Positions 10,401 to 17,489 of a DNA stretch of 41,305 bases are shown one piece after another; position 1 is the first letter of the stretch, and the number at the start of each line of letters is the position of its first letter. The notes under the pieces are model-generated. The model saw only the letters and a list, made by a program, of their open reading frames with translations, was not told the origin of the DNA and made no database searches. A program made the position numbers and the translations under genes. Source of the stretch: RGIG8244 sp045639325 (GTDB lineage: Bacteria; Verrucomicrobiota; Lentisphaeria; Victivallales; UBA1829); assembly GCA_045639325.1 (NCBI GenBank), contig JAZUCU010000054.1, positions 1 through 41,305 of the forward strand. The letters are read 5' to 3'.

Positions 10401-10970
10401 CCACAACATGCCCTGCATGGTTGCTTCAGCCTTTACATCTTTTGACGGATGCTGTGCAATATCCGCGGGCAATTCATTATTTTCCCAGGCGAGGATCCAG
10501 TCCGGACGCTGCAGCATGATGGTATCGAATTGATTCCCCAGAATCGTTGCCAGATTCCATAAATGTTCCGGTTCTTTGTTTTGCAGAAAAAAGCGCAACG
10601 ATTCAAATTCCCTGTATCGCTGCAACAGGTCAGGCAGGTGATGATAGATGCGCCAGGCTATTGTGGCGGGGCGGATATCGGCAAGAAAATCGGCTGCCCC
10701 GGAAGTCTCATCTCCATGGTCGGCGGTCACACCGGGCATACGGAATACTTTTTTGATGACCCATGACATGAGATACGGGTATTCAACTCCGACCGTGATT
10801 CCTTTCCGTTCTGCAAAACGCTGGGAAAGAAATTTTGCGATCCCTTCATTCGGAACAATGATCTCTGTCTTGTGGAACAGGCCGGTTCTGAGTTGTTCTG
10901 CTGCAACTTCCTCAATCAGCTGGTCTGCCAGATCTTCCAGTTTTGTTTTTGCAATAATTTCGATAGCCAT
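7500..10970 (-). CDS. recC: Exodeoxyribonuclease V subunit gamma RecC
   Basis: RecC holds RecB and RecD together, splits the duplex and recognises Chi. The 1156-aa protein is close to E. coli RecC (1122 aa). Family hallmarks include IIVPNEGIAKFLSQRFAERKGI near the N-terminus, FGFSSIPESVFKLFEQ (a degenerate helicase region), LKDVFILSADPELYAPLVDAVF, NGNITFCSLYPMRSIPAKVI with CLLGMDHDKFPK, and LTLDELLAFFRNPAKMFFKKRL in the inactive nuclease-like C-terminal domain. As expected for RecC, there is no GxGKT Walker A. It is the first gene of a tight recC-recB-recD operon; the E. coli order has ptrA inserted between recC and recB, and here there is no insertion. A good promoter lies about 40 bp upstream. 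Which Chi sequence this organism uses cannot be read from the protein. Confidence 0.95.
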   Translation of the reverse strand: MAIEIIAKTKLEDLADQLIEEVAAEQLRTGLFHKTEIIVPNEGIAKFLSQRFAERKGITVGVEYPYLMSWVIKKVFRMPGVTADHGDETSGAADFLADIRPATIAWRIYHHLPDLLQRYREFESLRFFLQNKEPEHLWNLATILGNQFDTIMLQRPDWILAWENNELPADIAQHPSKDVKAEATMQGMLWNAIATPDWKGNHFAAKLQQFQEGNIEPPHFQHPIRIFGFSSIPESVFKLFEQHFNDDDSNIRIYSFEPCDNLFWGDAKSRKEELAELEWNWFNSDKEFSEESFKSLYELYFQNNMLIGSFARNAREFFIRTAEYRGGEESADQANTLELSNDILHTAQNLIKNNSAIGNDGKPLPCMDWKATLQIHSCYSPFREVEAAHDYLLERFAEDPTLRLKDVFILSADPELYAPLVDAVFNNPTIPEANRLNVSVADLQASNVQSSLIAFFQLLDFWRTDFTANDVFAILRQNEIMQKTGFTEDSLLSCSRRVDEAGIRWGWNKEERIERHQYPYGENTWNAGFDRMLTAYALDEPDAVLHTPDEEADIYASTAPGDKEDLGRLIDFTTKLHTLSDIMRERKNKGCDFTEWASFLMETANSFFPENSPIHLTLRSALNNLRLDLSTLETPPQLTSKIMLTVLKEKINIQQSNRNFMNGNITFCSLYPMRSIPAKVICLLGMDHDKFPKSGTKYGFDLIRSVPREGDRSSNLDERQLFLDLILSARDHLFISYTGQGIRDNKPRPPSPCVEELYQWLCSVFGEQEYFRLRHPLQAFSGKYFTEGSPLRSHSEILCRGAQSLAKGNVAAEKIYPAYQEPLQEPLPEDLCRLTLDELLAFFRNPAKMFFKKRLKVYDGQDDSIELSDEESSGFKADWYLKNELLAGISQHDLKTKEAVVEYYTQRLRADAKLPLPPYGEKLFSNDPLSEQLIGFHTKISNIISLEKETCAATVKHFVLGDGPEIKLSLPELTLYKKNNEPATPLIQMIPVLSALYTQQHLELRIHHAAACAMLNKETPLSTVMYLLDGKNGLSAECSSCIDGTGYLLELLRLYVNGMKQILPFIPDTSYACWQTARTNGETGEEAIQKIQNAINSKWYNQYAKAGDEEKFRIFFGPAAPTQEQLLPTAKILFDPILCQKETYNSKKKTSQWEVI

Positions 10971-11007
10971 ATTTCATCAACCTTATAAAACATAATCTTT
11001 TTCTCCC

Positions 11008-11035
11008 AATATAACACAAATCCGTCAAAAGTAAA
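11008..11035 (-). promoter_or_regulatory. Promoter of recC-recB-recD
   Basis: On the minus strand TTTACT (11030-11035) is followed by a 16-base spacer and TATATT (11008-11013), about 38 bp before the recC ATG. It is divergent from the GH4 promoter, with 52 bp between the two -35 boxes. Confidence 0.55.
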
Positions 11036-11087
11036 GTCTCCGTTATTAAAAAAATTGGAAACCTTTCTTTTACGTGGAAAAAAGTGC

Positions 11088-11116
11088 TTGACAAACAGAA
11101 TATCGTATGCTATTTT
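11088..11116 (+). promoter_or_regulatory. Promoter of the GH4 glycosidase gene
   Basis: A perfect TTGACA (11088-11093), a 17-base spacer ending in TGC, and TATTTT (11111-11116) make a sigma70-type promoter with an extended -10. An in-frame ATG at 11107 lies inside it, which supports the ATG at 11173 as the true start of the gene. Confidence 0.75.
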
Positions 11117-11172
11117 ACCCGCAAGTTTTCTCTTGCAAATCAATAAAACAACCAAACAGAAGGTGTCACAAT

Positions 11173-12576
11173 ATGAAAGCAGCATTTATCGGCGGCGGTT
11201 CTTTACGTCTCTTGCCTATTTTCCGGGGTATCTTTGCTTCTTCTCCTCAAATCTTCGAAAACGGCGAAATCCGCTTGATCGATTTGCACAGAGACCGGGC
11301 GGAAGCCGTTGCCAGATTCGTGCAGGCATGTCCCGAATTCGCCGCCGTGAAAAATTGTAAAGTCATTGTCCCGGACGGACTGGATGACGGTCTGCCGGGA
11401 ATCGATCTGCTTTATGTGACCATGGGGGCACGGAGAAATCCCACTGAAACAATGGCACTTTATCTCGGGATGAAATACAATTATAATTCCAGTGACCAGT
11501 TGAGCGTCAATGGGGCTTTCCTTTCCTTGCGTCTCGGTTTCACCATCTTGAATTTTGCACGCAAAATGGAACAGCTTTGCCCCAATGCTCTGATGCTCCT
11601 CTTCCCCAATCCTGTATCCGTATACAGCCACATGGTCAATACTTACACCAAAATCCGGGCTCTTGGTATCTGCGGCGGATTTACGAATCATCGTCTTGAC
11701 CTGACCCGTCTCTGCTTCAGCCGGGAGGCTCTGGATTACAATTGGGACGTTGTTGCTGCCGGGGTAAACCATCTTTCCTTCATTCTCCGCGGTAATTATA
11801 ACGGGGAAGATCTGTATAGTTCTCTGCTGCCCCGCTGCATGAAAGACTGGAAAAATCCCGTTGATACGTTGGATATGCCCTGGTGTACTCAGGAATGGCA
11901 GGTGAACGGTGTCCGTACCGGTCTGGAATGTCTGCATACATGTTATGAAAAATATGGCACTTTGATTTTCTCCACCGAATTTGATGGTATCGCCCATATC
12001 TGCCGTAAGGAAGTCCGCGATGCTGTCGTTGCCCGCTTCGGTACCGGCGAAAATTACAATCCGGAAGGCGTTGCAGAACGCGAAGCCGCTCAGTTAAAAG
12101 CCACCTTCGATAAATTCATTAATGATTCCATGCAGCCGGAAAACATCAAGTGGGACGAACCCCGTGGTCATTACGGTATCACCCGTACCGATTTGACGAT
12201 TCCCATTCTCCGTGCAATCACTGGCATCGAACCCATGCGGATCGTGGCATCCCGTCCCAATTTCGGTGCGGTGAAAGATATGCCGTATGATGCTCCGCTG
12301 GAATATTCCATGGATATTTACAAAGATGAAATCAAGCCGGTGGAAAACCTGTACATCCCGTCTCCCTTCAAAGGTCTGATCAGTTCTCTTGCAGAATTCC
12401 AGGCATTGCAGTCGCAGGCGATTGCGGAACATGACCCCCGGATTTTTGCCCATGCGTTGGAAGCCTATCCGGTCAATCAGTTCTCCGATAAACGTAATGA
12501 GTTCTTCCGTCAGATGTTCGATCTGTATTCGGATATGGACCCGGTCATGTTTGAAGCCCGCAAATTTTTTGAATGA
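11173..12576 (+). CDS. Glycoside hydrolase family 4 (alpha-glucosidase/alpha-galactosidase type, NAD- and Mn-dependent)
   Basis: GH4 enzymes cleave glycosides by an oxidation-elimination mechanism that needs NAD+ and a divalent metal. From the ATG at 11173 (preceded by AGAAGG) the protein is 467 aa. The Rossmann motif AFIGGGSLRLLP is at residues 4-15. The metal- and substrate-site pattern is present: LLFPNP (N146), GICGG (C167) and GVNH (H200), matching Asn/Cys/His in GlvA and AglA. YVTMGARRNP near 81-90 also fits. The cytoplasmic location fits action on imported, possibly phosphorylated, sugars, but whether it is an alpha-galactosidase, alpha-glucosidase or 6-phospho-glycosidase cannot be settled by motif. 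It is a single-gene unit with its own promoter and a distant terminator. No sugar transporter is adjacent. Confidence 0.88.
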   Translation: MKAAFIGGGSLRLLPIFRGIFASSPQIFENGEIRLIDLHRDRAEAVARFVQACPEFAAVKNCKVIVPDGLDDGLPGIDLLYVTMGARRNPTETMALYLGMKYNYNSSDQLSVNGAFLSLRLGFTILNFARKMEQLCPNALMLLFPNPVSVYSHMVNTYTKIRALGICGGFTNHRLDLTRLCFSREALDYNWDVVAAGVNHLSFILRGNYNGEDLYSSLLPRCMKDWKNPVDTLDMPWCTQEWQVNGVRTGLECLHTCYEKYGTLIFSTEFDGIAHICRKEVRDAVVARFGTGENYNPEGVAEREAAQLKATFDKFINDSMQPENIKWDEPRGHYGITRTDLTIPILRAITGIEPMRIVASRPNFGAVKDMPYDAPLEYSMDIYKDEIKPVENLYIPSPFKGLISSLAEFQALQSQAIAEHDPRIFAHALEAYPVNQFSDKRNEFFRQMFDLYSDMDPVMFEARKFFE

Positions 12577-12647
12577 GGTAATTTCAAAAGTCCGGCAAAA
12601 TTTGACTGAAAAAAGATTGTTGATGAGATGAAAATGGTAGTTTTGTG

Positions 12648-12674
12648 TGCGGCTACCCTGTGGGTAACCGCCAA
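12648..12674 (+). other. Short hairpin in the GH4 3' region
   Basis: GCGGCTACCC, a TGT loop and GGGTAACCGC form a ten-position stem with one mismatch. It lies about 75 bp after the GH4 stop and lacks a following T run, so it is not a classic terminator; it may stabilise the transcript end. Confidence 0.4.
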
Positions 12675-12779
12675 AAACGCCCCGTTTTCAGATCGCAACA
12701 AGAGTTTTCAGACATTTTTGAAGACTTTTGAAATTGCCTCGAATAGAAAAACACCGTTTGACGGTTTGATATTTTTCTC

Positions 12780-12818
12780 CTCCGCATCAGGCTCGATTCC
12801 CGGTGCGGAGTTTTTTTT
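12780..12818 (+). terminator. Rho-independent terminator downstream of GH4
   Basis: CTCCGCA (12780-12786) pairs with TGCGGAG (12804-12810), followed by eight T (12811-12818). The loop is 17 bases. It lies 204 bp after the GH4 stop, leaving a long 3' untranslated region. Confidence 0.75.
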
Positions 12819-12952
12819 CTTTTTCAGCTGCGACTTCCAAAAAAATATCCCATAATTTTTCAAAAAAAAGGCTTTTAACCGTAATTTGAACGGAAGATTT
12901 TCAGATTTTTGAAAAGTGATTTTGTCAGATTTTATGATACAAGTTAAAACTT

Positions 12953-13315
12953 CCCGTCCGTAGCAACATTGATAAATCGCAAAATCAGCCCTGAAGGGGC
13001 GGCAAGAGTCAAACAGCCCAGGGTAAGCGCAGCGCAACCCTGGGGATAAAACCAAATGAACTCGCATAATGACAGCCACCGCGTTGACGGCGTTTCGGTA
13101 GAAACGGACGGCATCGTGGTGGCAATGACATCCCCGAAAACTCATTGCATCACCGTATGAGCCATTCCTTGCGGAACGCCTCACACGGCGATGCCAGTCT
13201 TTACCCCAAATTTTATGCGATATGTCCCAGGGTTGCGCTGCGCTTACCCTGGGCTGTTTGACTCTTTCCGCCCTTTGGGCTGATTTCCCGGTTTATCAAT
13301 GCTGTTACGGACGGG
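12953..13315. repeat. 363-bp composite inverted-repeat element with nested hairpins
   Basis: Two arms of about 92 bp, 12953-13044 and 13225-13315, are imperfect reverse complements over their whole length. Each contains a palindrome of CCCAGGGT with ACCCTGGG and an inner GCGC pair (13017-13044; 13226-13253). The 180-bp centre holds two more hairpins. One is 13076-13122, with GCCACC against GGTGGC and an inner TTTC/GAAA. The other is 13147-13194, with CATCACCGTATGAG against CTCACACGGCGATG and an inner TTCC/GGAA. No transposase gene is inside. Reading frames through it are repeat-derived and not convincing genes. It looks like a MITE- or REP/BIME-type mobile repeat, or a structured RNA. The stretch from the GH4 stop to the kinase promoter (12577-13408) otherwise holds only the hairpin and terminator listed separately. 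Confidence 0.75.
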
Positions 13316-13408
13316 ATCATTTCATATTACGTATTTTTTTGTGGGGGGTATATGGGATATCTGTCCAAAAAAATCAAAAAAATATTAAATCACTATGTTA
13401 GATTTCTC

Positions 13409-13437
13409 TTGAAAAATCATATCATACAAGGTATAGT
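13409..13437 (+). promoter_or_regulatory. Promoter of the Ser/Thr kinase gene
   Basis: TTGAAA (13409-13414), a 17-base spacer and TATAGT (13432-13437) lie about 30 bp before the start codon, beyond the inverted-repeat element. Confidence 0.6.
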
Positions 13438-13467
13438 ATGAGATTATAATAAAATTAAGGAGCAAAA

Positions 13468-15333
13468 ATGGAAGATCCATATAAGACCATGCAGGATGCC
13501 CGGACCCGTGCGAGTAAGGGCGAGTTTCAAATTGGCGATACCATTATGTCCCGTTACCAAATCCTCGCCAAACTCGGGCAGGGCGGAATGGGGGTTGTTT
13601 ATAAATGCCTGGATAAAACATCCGGAATCGAAGTCGCTCTGAAAGCATTGCCGCCGGAATTGTCTCATAATACCATTGAAATGAATGATATTAAAGATAA
13701 TTTTCAGATGGTGACAATTCTCAGTCATAAGAATATCGCAAGCATCAAGCAGTTGGAAATGGACTCGGCAAGCGGTAATTATTACGTCATCATGGAATAT
13801 TGTCCCGGAGAAGATCTTTACAGCTGGCTCAAACAGAAATTAAGGGAAGGTGCTTTGACTCCGGACCTTGTAATTCCCATCATCCGTCAGGTTGCCGATG
13901 CCCTTGATTATGCCCATAACGATTGCCGGATCATTCATCGCGATATCAAACCTGCCAATGTGATGATCGATGCAACCGGAAAAATCAAGGTCCTTGACTT
14001 CGGTCTTGCCGCACAGATTCATACGTCTATGACCCGTGTCAGTATGGCATATCATGGAACATCGGGGACTGGACCTTACATGGCTCCGGAACAATGGCGG
14101 GGCAAAAAACAGAATGCCGCTGCCGACCAGTATGCGTTGGCTGTCATGGCATATCAGCTGTTGTCCGGCGAATTGCCCTTTGAAAGTCACGATCCCGCAG
14201 TCTTGCAACAGGTAATCTTGACACAGACAGCGGATGAGATCCCCGGCATTCCCAAGTATATGAACAATGCAATTCTCCGTGCCATGAGCAAGAATCCGGA
14301 GGCCCGTTTTGCATGTTGTGCCGATTTTGTTGATGCTCTTGAAGACAAAAATGTTCATAGCGTACAACTTTCAGTCGATGCATTGGGGGATGTTAAGAAA
14401 TATCTTGCAAAAGCTGCTGCTGATGTTATTGCTTTGAAAGATGGCAAGTTTGTCCGAATTTTCTGCGATTCAGGTAAAAAGAGGAAATATGTTGTTCTTG
14501 CTGCATGTGTTGTGCTTGCTGCGGTAATAGGAGTTTTCGTTTATGTCTCTGCATTTCGCAGTCCGGCATCTCAATTTAACGGCTTTGCGGAATATTATGA
14601 CTTGCGTATTGAGATGGTAAGAATCAAAGCCGGCACGTTTATGATGGGGAGTCCGGAAGGAAAAGAGTCTGGAAGATATAACGACGAAATATTGCATCAA
14701 GTGACGTTGACGAAAGATTATTGGCTTGGTAAATATGAAGTAACGCAGGCGCAATGGAAGGCTGTGATGGGATATAATCCATCACGATTCAAAGGTGATA
14801 ACCGTCCGGTGGAAGGTGTTGAGTGGGACAAAGCAAAGGCGTTTTGTGAAAAACTCAATGAGCATTATGCTGAGAGTTTACCCGCAGGATATATGTTTGA
14901 TCTGCCCACAGAAGCCCAGTGGGAATATGCCTGCCGTGCAGGAACAACGACCGCTTATTCTTATGGAAATGCATCCGACGTCAAAAAAATGAATTTTAAT
15001 GGGAATTATCCCTGTGGATTTGGTTCCAGAAAAGGTGAGTATCGTAAAGAAACTGTTGATGTAGGAAGTCTTGGCTATAAAAATGCGTGGGGCCTATATG
15101 ATATGCACGGCAATGTTTCTGAATGGTGTCGGGATAGGCAGGGGGATTACAGCGATACGGCGGCAATAGATCCTGTTGGACCGCAAAAAGGTCATCCTAA
15201 TTACTATCGTGTACGCGGTGGATCTTGGTATTCTACGGCAAAGAACTGTCGTTCAGCAAGCCGAATCTCGAGCTATCGTGGTTCCAGCAGCAATTCCCTC
15301 GGTTTCCGCCTCGCCCTCGTCCCCGTTCAATGA
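13468..15333 (+). CDS. Membrane Ser/Thr protein kinase with C-terminal FGE-sulfatase (SUMF1-like) domain
   Basis: This 621-aa protein is a receptor-like kinase. Residues 30-290 are a Hanks-type kinase: glycine loop LGQGGMGVVY (36-45), ATP lysine K59 in VALK, HRDIKPAN (157-164, catalytic D159), DFG (177-179) and APEQW (206-210), all intact. A single transmembrane helix covers about 341-361 after a KKRK stop-transfer cluster, so the kinase is cytoplasmic and the rest outside. Residues 382-620 are an FGE-sulfatase/C-type-lectin-like domain: KAGTFMMGSPEG, YEVTQAQWKAVMG, LPTEAQWEYACRAG, GLYDMHGNVSEW, RVRGGSW and GFRLAL. The first active-site Cys of true formylglycine-generating enzymes is replaced (WYSTAKNC keeps only the second), so this is probably a sensing or binding domain. 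AAGGAG precedes the ATG. Confidence 0.92.
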   Translation: MEDPYKTMQDARTRASKGEFQIGDTIMSRYQILAKLGQGGMGVVYKCLDKTSGIEVALKALPPELSHNTIEMNDIKDNFQMVTILSHKNIASIKQLEMDSASGNYYVIMEYCPGEDLYSWLKQKLREGALTPDLVIPIIRQVADALDYAHNDCRIIHRDIKPANVMIDATGKIKVLDFGLAAQIHTSMTRVSMAYHGTSGTGPYMAPEQWRGKKQNAAADQYALAVMAYQLLSGELPFESHDPAVLQQVILTQTADEIPGIPKYMNNAILRAMSKNPEARFACCADFVDALEDKNVHSVQLSVDALGDVKKYLAKAAADVIALKDGKFVRIFCDSGKKRKYVVLAACVVLAAVIGVFVYVSAFRSPASQFNGFAEYYDLRIEMVRIKAGTFMMGSPEGKESGRYNDEILHQVTLTKDYWLGKYEVTQAQWKAVMGYNPSRFKGDNRPVEGVEWDKAKAFCEKLNEHYAESLPAGYMFDLPTEAQWEYACRAGTTTAYSYGNASDVKKMNFNGNYPCGFGSRKGEYRKETVDVGSLGYKNAWGLYDMHGNVSEWCRDRQGDYSDTAAIDPVGPQKGHPNYYRVRGGSWYSTAKNCRSASRISSYRGSSSNSLGFRLALVPVQ

Positions 15334-15382
15334 TCTTGTCGGACTTGTCAGATGAGTCGGAAGGAGCGGAGCGAAGTTTTTT

Positions 15383-15420
15383 ACGGAGAATAACGGAGGA
15401 TAACGGAGGATAACGGAGGG
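15383..15420. repeat. Tandem 10-bp repeat ACGGAGGATA (about 3.8 copies)
   Basis: Units start at 15383, 15393, 15403 and 15413; the first has an A for a G and the last is partial. They lie 50 bp after the kinase stop. The core ACGGAG is the reverse complement of the core of the array at 15497-15533, so the two arrays can pair. Confidence 0.85.
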
Positions 15421-15496
15421 TGGCAGGAAATGCCAACGTCTCCCATTTGAGTCCATTGCAACGGTAAATCATGTGATATCGGTTTCAGGAGTGATT

Positions 15497-15533
15497 CTCC
15501 GTACCACTCCGTACAGCTCCGTAAAACTCCGTA
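15497..15533. repeat. Tandem 10-bp repeat with CTCCGTA core (four copies), inverted relative to 15383-15420
   Basis: CTCCGTA recurs at 15497, 15507, 15517 and 15527, exactly ten bases apart, with three variable bases between copies. The 76 bases between the arrays show no gene. The region 15334-15647 otherwise holds only the typA promoter. Confidence 0.85.
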
Positions 15534-15582
15534 CAAAAAACACCTTATCTGTGCAATAACGTAATTATTTTCAAAGGAAAAT

Positions 15583-15610
15583 TTGAAAAAATCATAAAGT
15601 ATGCTATATT
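15583..15610 (+). promoter_or_regulatory. Promoter of typA
   Basis: TTGAAA (15583-15588), a 16-base spacer ending in TGC, and TATATT (15605-15610) form a sigma70-type promoter with an extended -10, about 37 bp before the ATG. Confidence 0.7.
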
Positions 15611-15647
15611 ATATGCTCCATCAAAAAACATAATAACAGGCGGACTT

Positions 15648-17471
15648 ATGCGCGAGATCAGAAACATTGCTATTATTGCACACGTTGACCATGGTAAAAC
15701 TACTTTGGTCGATGAAATCATCAAACAGGCTAAAATCTTCCGTGAAAATCAGGAAATGCACCAGCGTTTTCTGGACTTCAACCCTTTGGAACGGGAACGC
15801 GGAATCACCATTCTGGCGAAAAATATCAGCGTCAATTACAAAGGTGTGAAAGTCAATATCATTGACACTCCCGGACACAGCGACTTCGGCGGTCAGGTGG
15901 AACGCGTTCTGAATATGGCTGACGGCGCACTGCTGCTTGTTGACTCTGCAGAAGGTCCGCTGCCCCAGACACGTTTTGTGCTGGATAAAGCATTGCAGCT
16001 GGGCTTGAAACCGATCGTCATCATCAACAAAATCGACCGTCCCGATGCACGCCCCCAGGAAGTTCTTAACGAAGTCTTCGATCTCTTTATCGACTTGAAT
16101 GCTACCGAAGAACAGCTCGACTTCCCGGTTCTCTTTGCCAGCGGCAGAAGCGGTTGGGCAACTACCGATTTGGAAAACGGTCCCCGCGATTCCATGCTGC
16201 CTTTGATGGATGCTATTCTGGAACATATTCCTGCACCGCCTTCCAAAGAAGGTTCTGCTCAGGTGCAGATTTCTACAATCGACTACAACGACTTTGTCGG
16301 TCGTATCGGTATCGGCCGTGTCAACCGCGGTGCGCTCGAAGTCAATAAGCCCATGGTTCGTATCCTCCGCGATGGTACAACACGCACCATGCAGATCAAA
16401 CAGCTTTTCACCTTTGAAGGTGTCGGCAAAGTGGAAGTTGACCGTGTGGAATGTGGTGACCTTTGCGCTATTGTCGGTGCGGAACAGCTCGATATCAGCG
16501 ATACCATTGCCGATGCGGAAAATCCCGAAGCTATGCCGCCCATCACCATTGACGAACCCACACTTTCTATGATGTTCCGCGTGAACGACTCCCCGTTGTT
16601 CGGTCAGGAAGGTAAGTTCATCAGCAGCCGTCACATCCGTGAACGTTTGTTCAAGGAAGCCGAACGTGACGTTGCTCTGCGTGTGGAAGAAACTGAAGGC
16701 GATTGCTTCAAAGTTTCCGGCCGTGGTGTTCTCCATATCGCGATTCTCATCGAAACCATGCGCCGCGAAGGTTATGAATTGACCGTCGCACAGCCCAGTG
16801 TCATTACAAAAATGATTGATGATGTGCCCCACGAACCGATCGAATTCCTTTCCGTTGATGCTCCCGATGGTTCTGCCGGAAAGATTATCGAACTGGTCGG
16901 TCAGAGACGCGGCGAAATGACCAAAATGGATGCCCGCGGTTCCCGTCAGCTTCTGGAATTCACCGTCCCGACCCGTGGTCTGATCGGTCTGCGCAGTAAG
17001 GTGATGACCGCATCCGCCGGACAGGCCATCATGTCTCACCGTTTTGATCATTACGAACCTTTCCGCGGTGATATCCCGAAACGTACCAACGGTGTGATGA
17101 TCAGTATGGGCAAAGGTACAGCCGAAGCATACGCAATTGACGGTCTTCAGCTGCGCGGTACATTCTTTATCGAACCCGGTACCGAAACCTATGAAGGTAT
17201 GATCGTCGGTCAGCATTGTACCGATGACGACCTGGAAGTCAACCTGCAGCGTGCAAAGAAACTGACCAACATGCGTGCATCCGGTTCCGACCGTAACCTG
17301 AAGATTGCACCCGCTCAGAAAATGAGCCTGGAAGAAGCTCTGGAATATGTCGGCGATGACGAATATGTGGAAATTACACCGCTCAATATCCGTCTGCGTA
17401 AACAGCTCCTTACGGAACTGGAACGCCGTCGCAGCCGTTCTGCAAAAATGAAACTTGCAGGCACGATTTAA
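15648..17471 (+). CDS. typA: Ribosome-associated translational GTPase TypA/BipA
   Basis: TypA/BipA is an EF-G-like GTPase that binds the ribosome and supports 50S assembly and growth under stress or cold. The 607-aa protein has G1 AHVDHGKTT (11-19), a G2 region RERGIT, G3 DTPGH (73-77) and G4 NKID (127-130). The C-terminal half carries the TypA signature GRGVLHIAILIETMRREGYEL and LIGLRSKVMTASAGQAIM, with HYEPFRGDIPKR and NGVMISMGKGTAEAYA. Length is the usual size for the family (about 605-615 aa). The Shine-Dalgarno AGGCGG precedes the ATG. An ABC-F gene follows 18 bp downstream, so two translation-related factors are likely co-transcribed. A 1120-codon open frame on the opposite strand is a codon-bias shadow. 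Confidence 0.97.
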   Translation: MREIRNIAIIAHVDHGKTTLVDEIIKQAKIFRENQEMHQRFLDFNPLERERGITILAKNISVNYKGVKVNIIDTPGHSDFGGQVERVLNMADGALLLVDSAEGPLPQTRFVLDKALQLGLKPIVIINKIDRPDARPQEVLNEVFDLFIDLNATEEQLDFPVLFASGRSGWATTDLENGPRDSMLPLMDAILEHIPAPPSKEGSAQVQISTIDYNDFVGRIGIGRVNRGALEVNKPMVRILRDGTTRTMQIKQLFTFEGVGKVEVDRVECGDLCAIVGAEQLDISDTIADAENPEAMPPITIDEPTLSMMFRVNDSPLFGQEGKFISSRHIRERLFKEAERDVALRVEETEGDCFKVSGRGVLHIAILIETMRREGYELTVAQPSVITKMIDDVPHEPIEFLSVDAPDGSAGKIIELVGQRRGEMTKMDARGSRQLLEFTVPTRGLIGLRSKVMTASAGQAIMSHRFDHYEPFRGDIPKRTNGVMISMGKGTAEAYAIDGLQLRGTFFIEPGTETYEGMIVGQHCTDDDLEVNLQRAKKLTNMRASGSDRNLKIAPAQKMSLEEALEYVGDDEYVEITPLNIRLRKQLLTELERRRSRSAKMKLAGTI

Positions 17472-17489
17472 TAAATCGCGTGTTATCCC

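Noticed and set aside
12708..13184. 158-codon minus-strand frame in the GH4-kinase interval
   Set aside because: It runs through the inverted-repeat element and terminator; its sequence reflects palindromic DNA, not a protein family.
15383..15533. CRISPR array
   Set aside because: The 10-bp period is far too short for repeat-spacer units and no cas genes are present.
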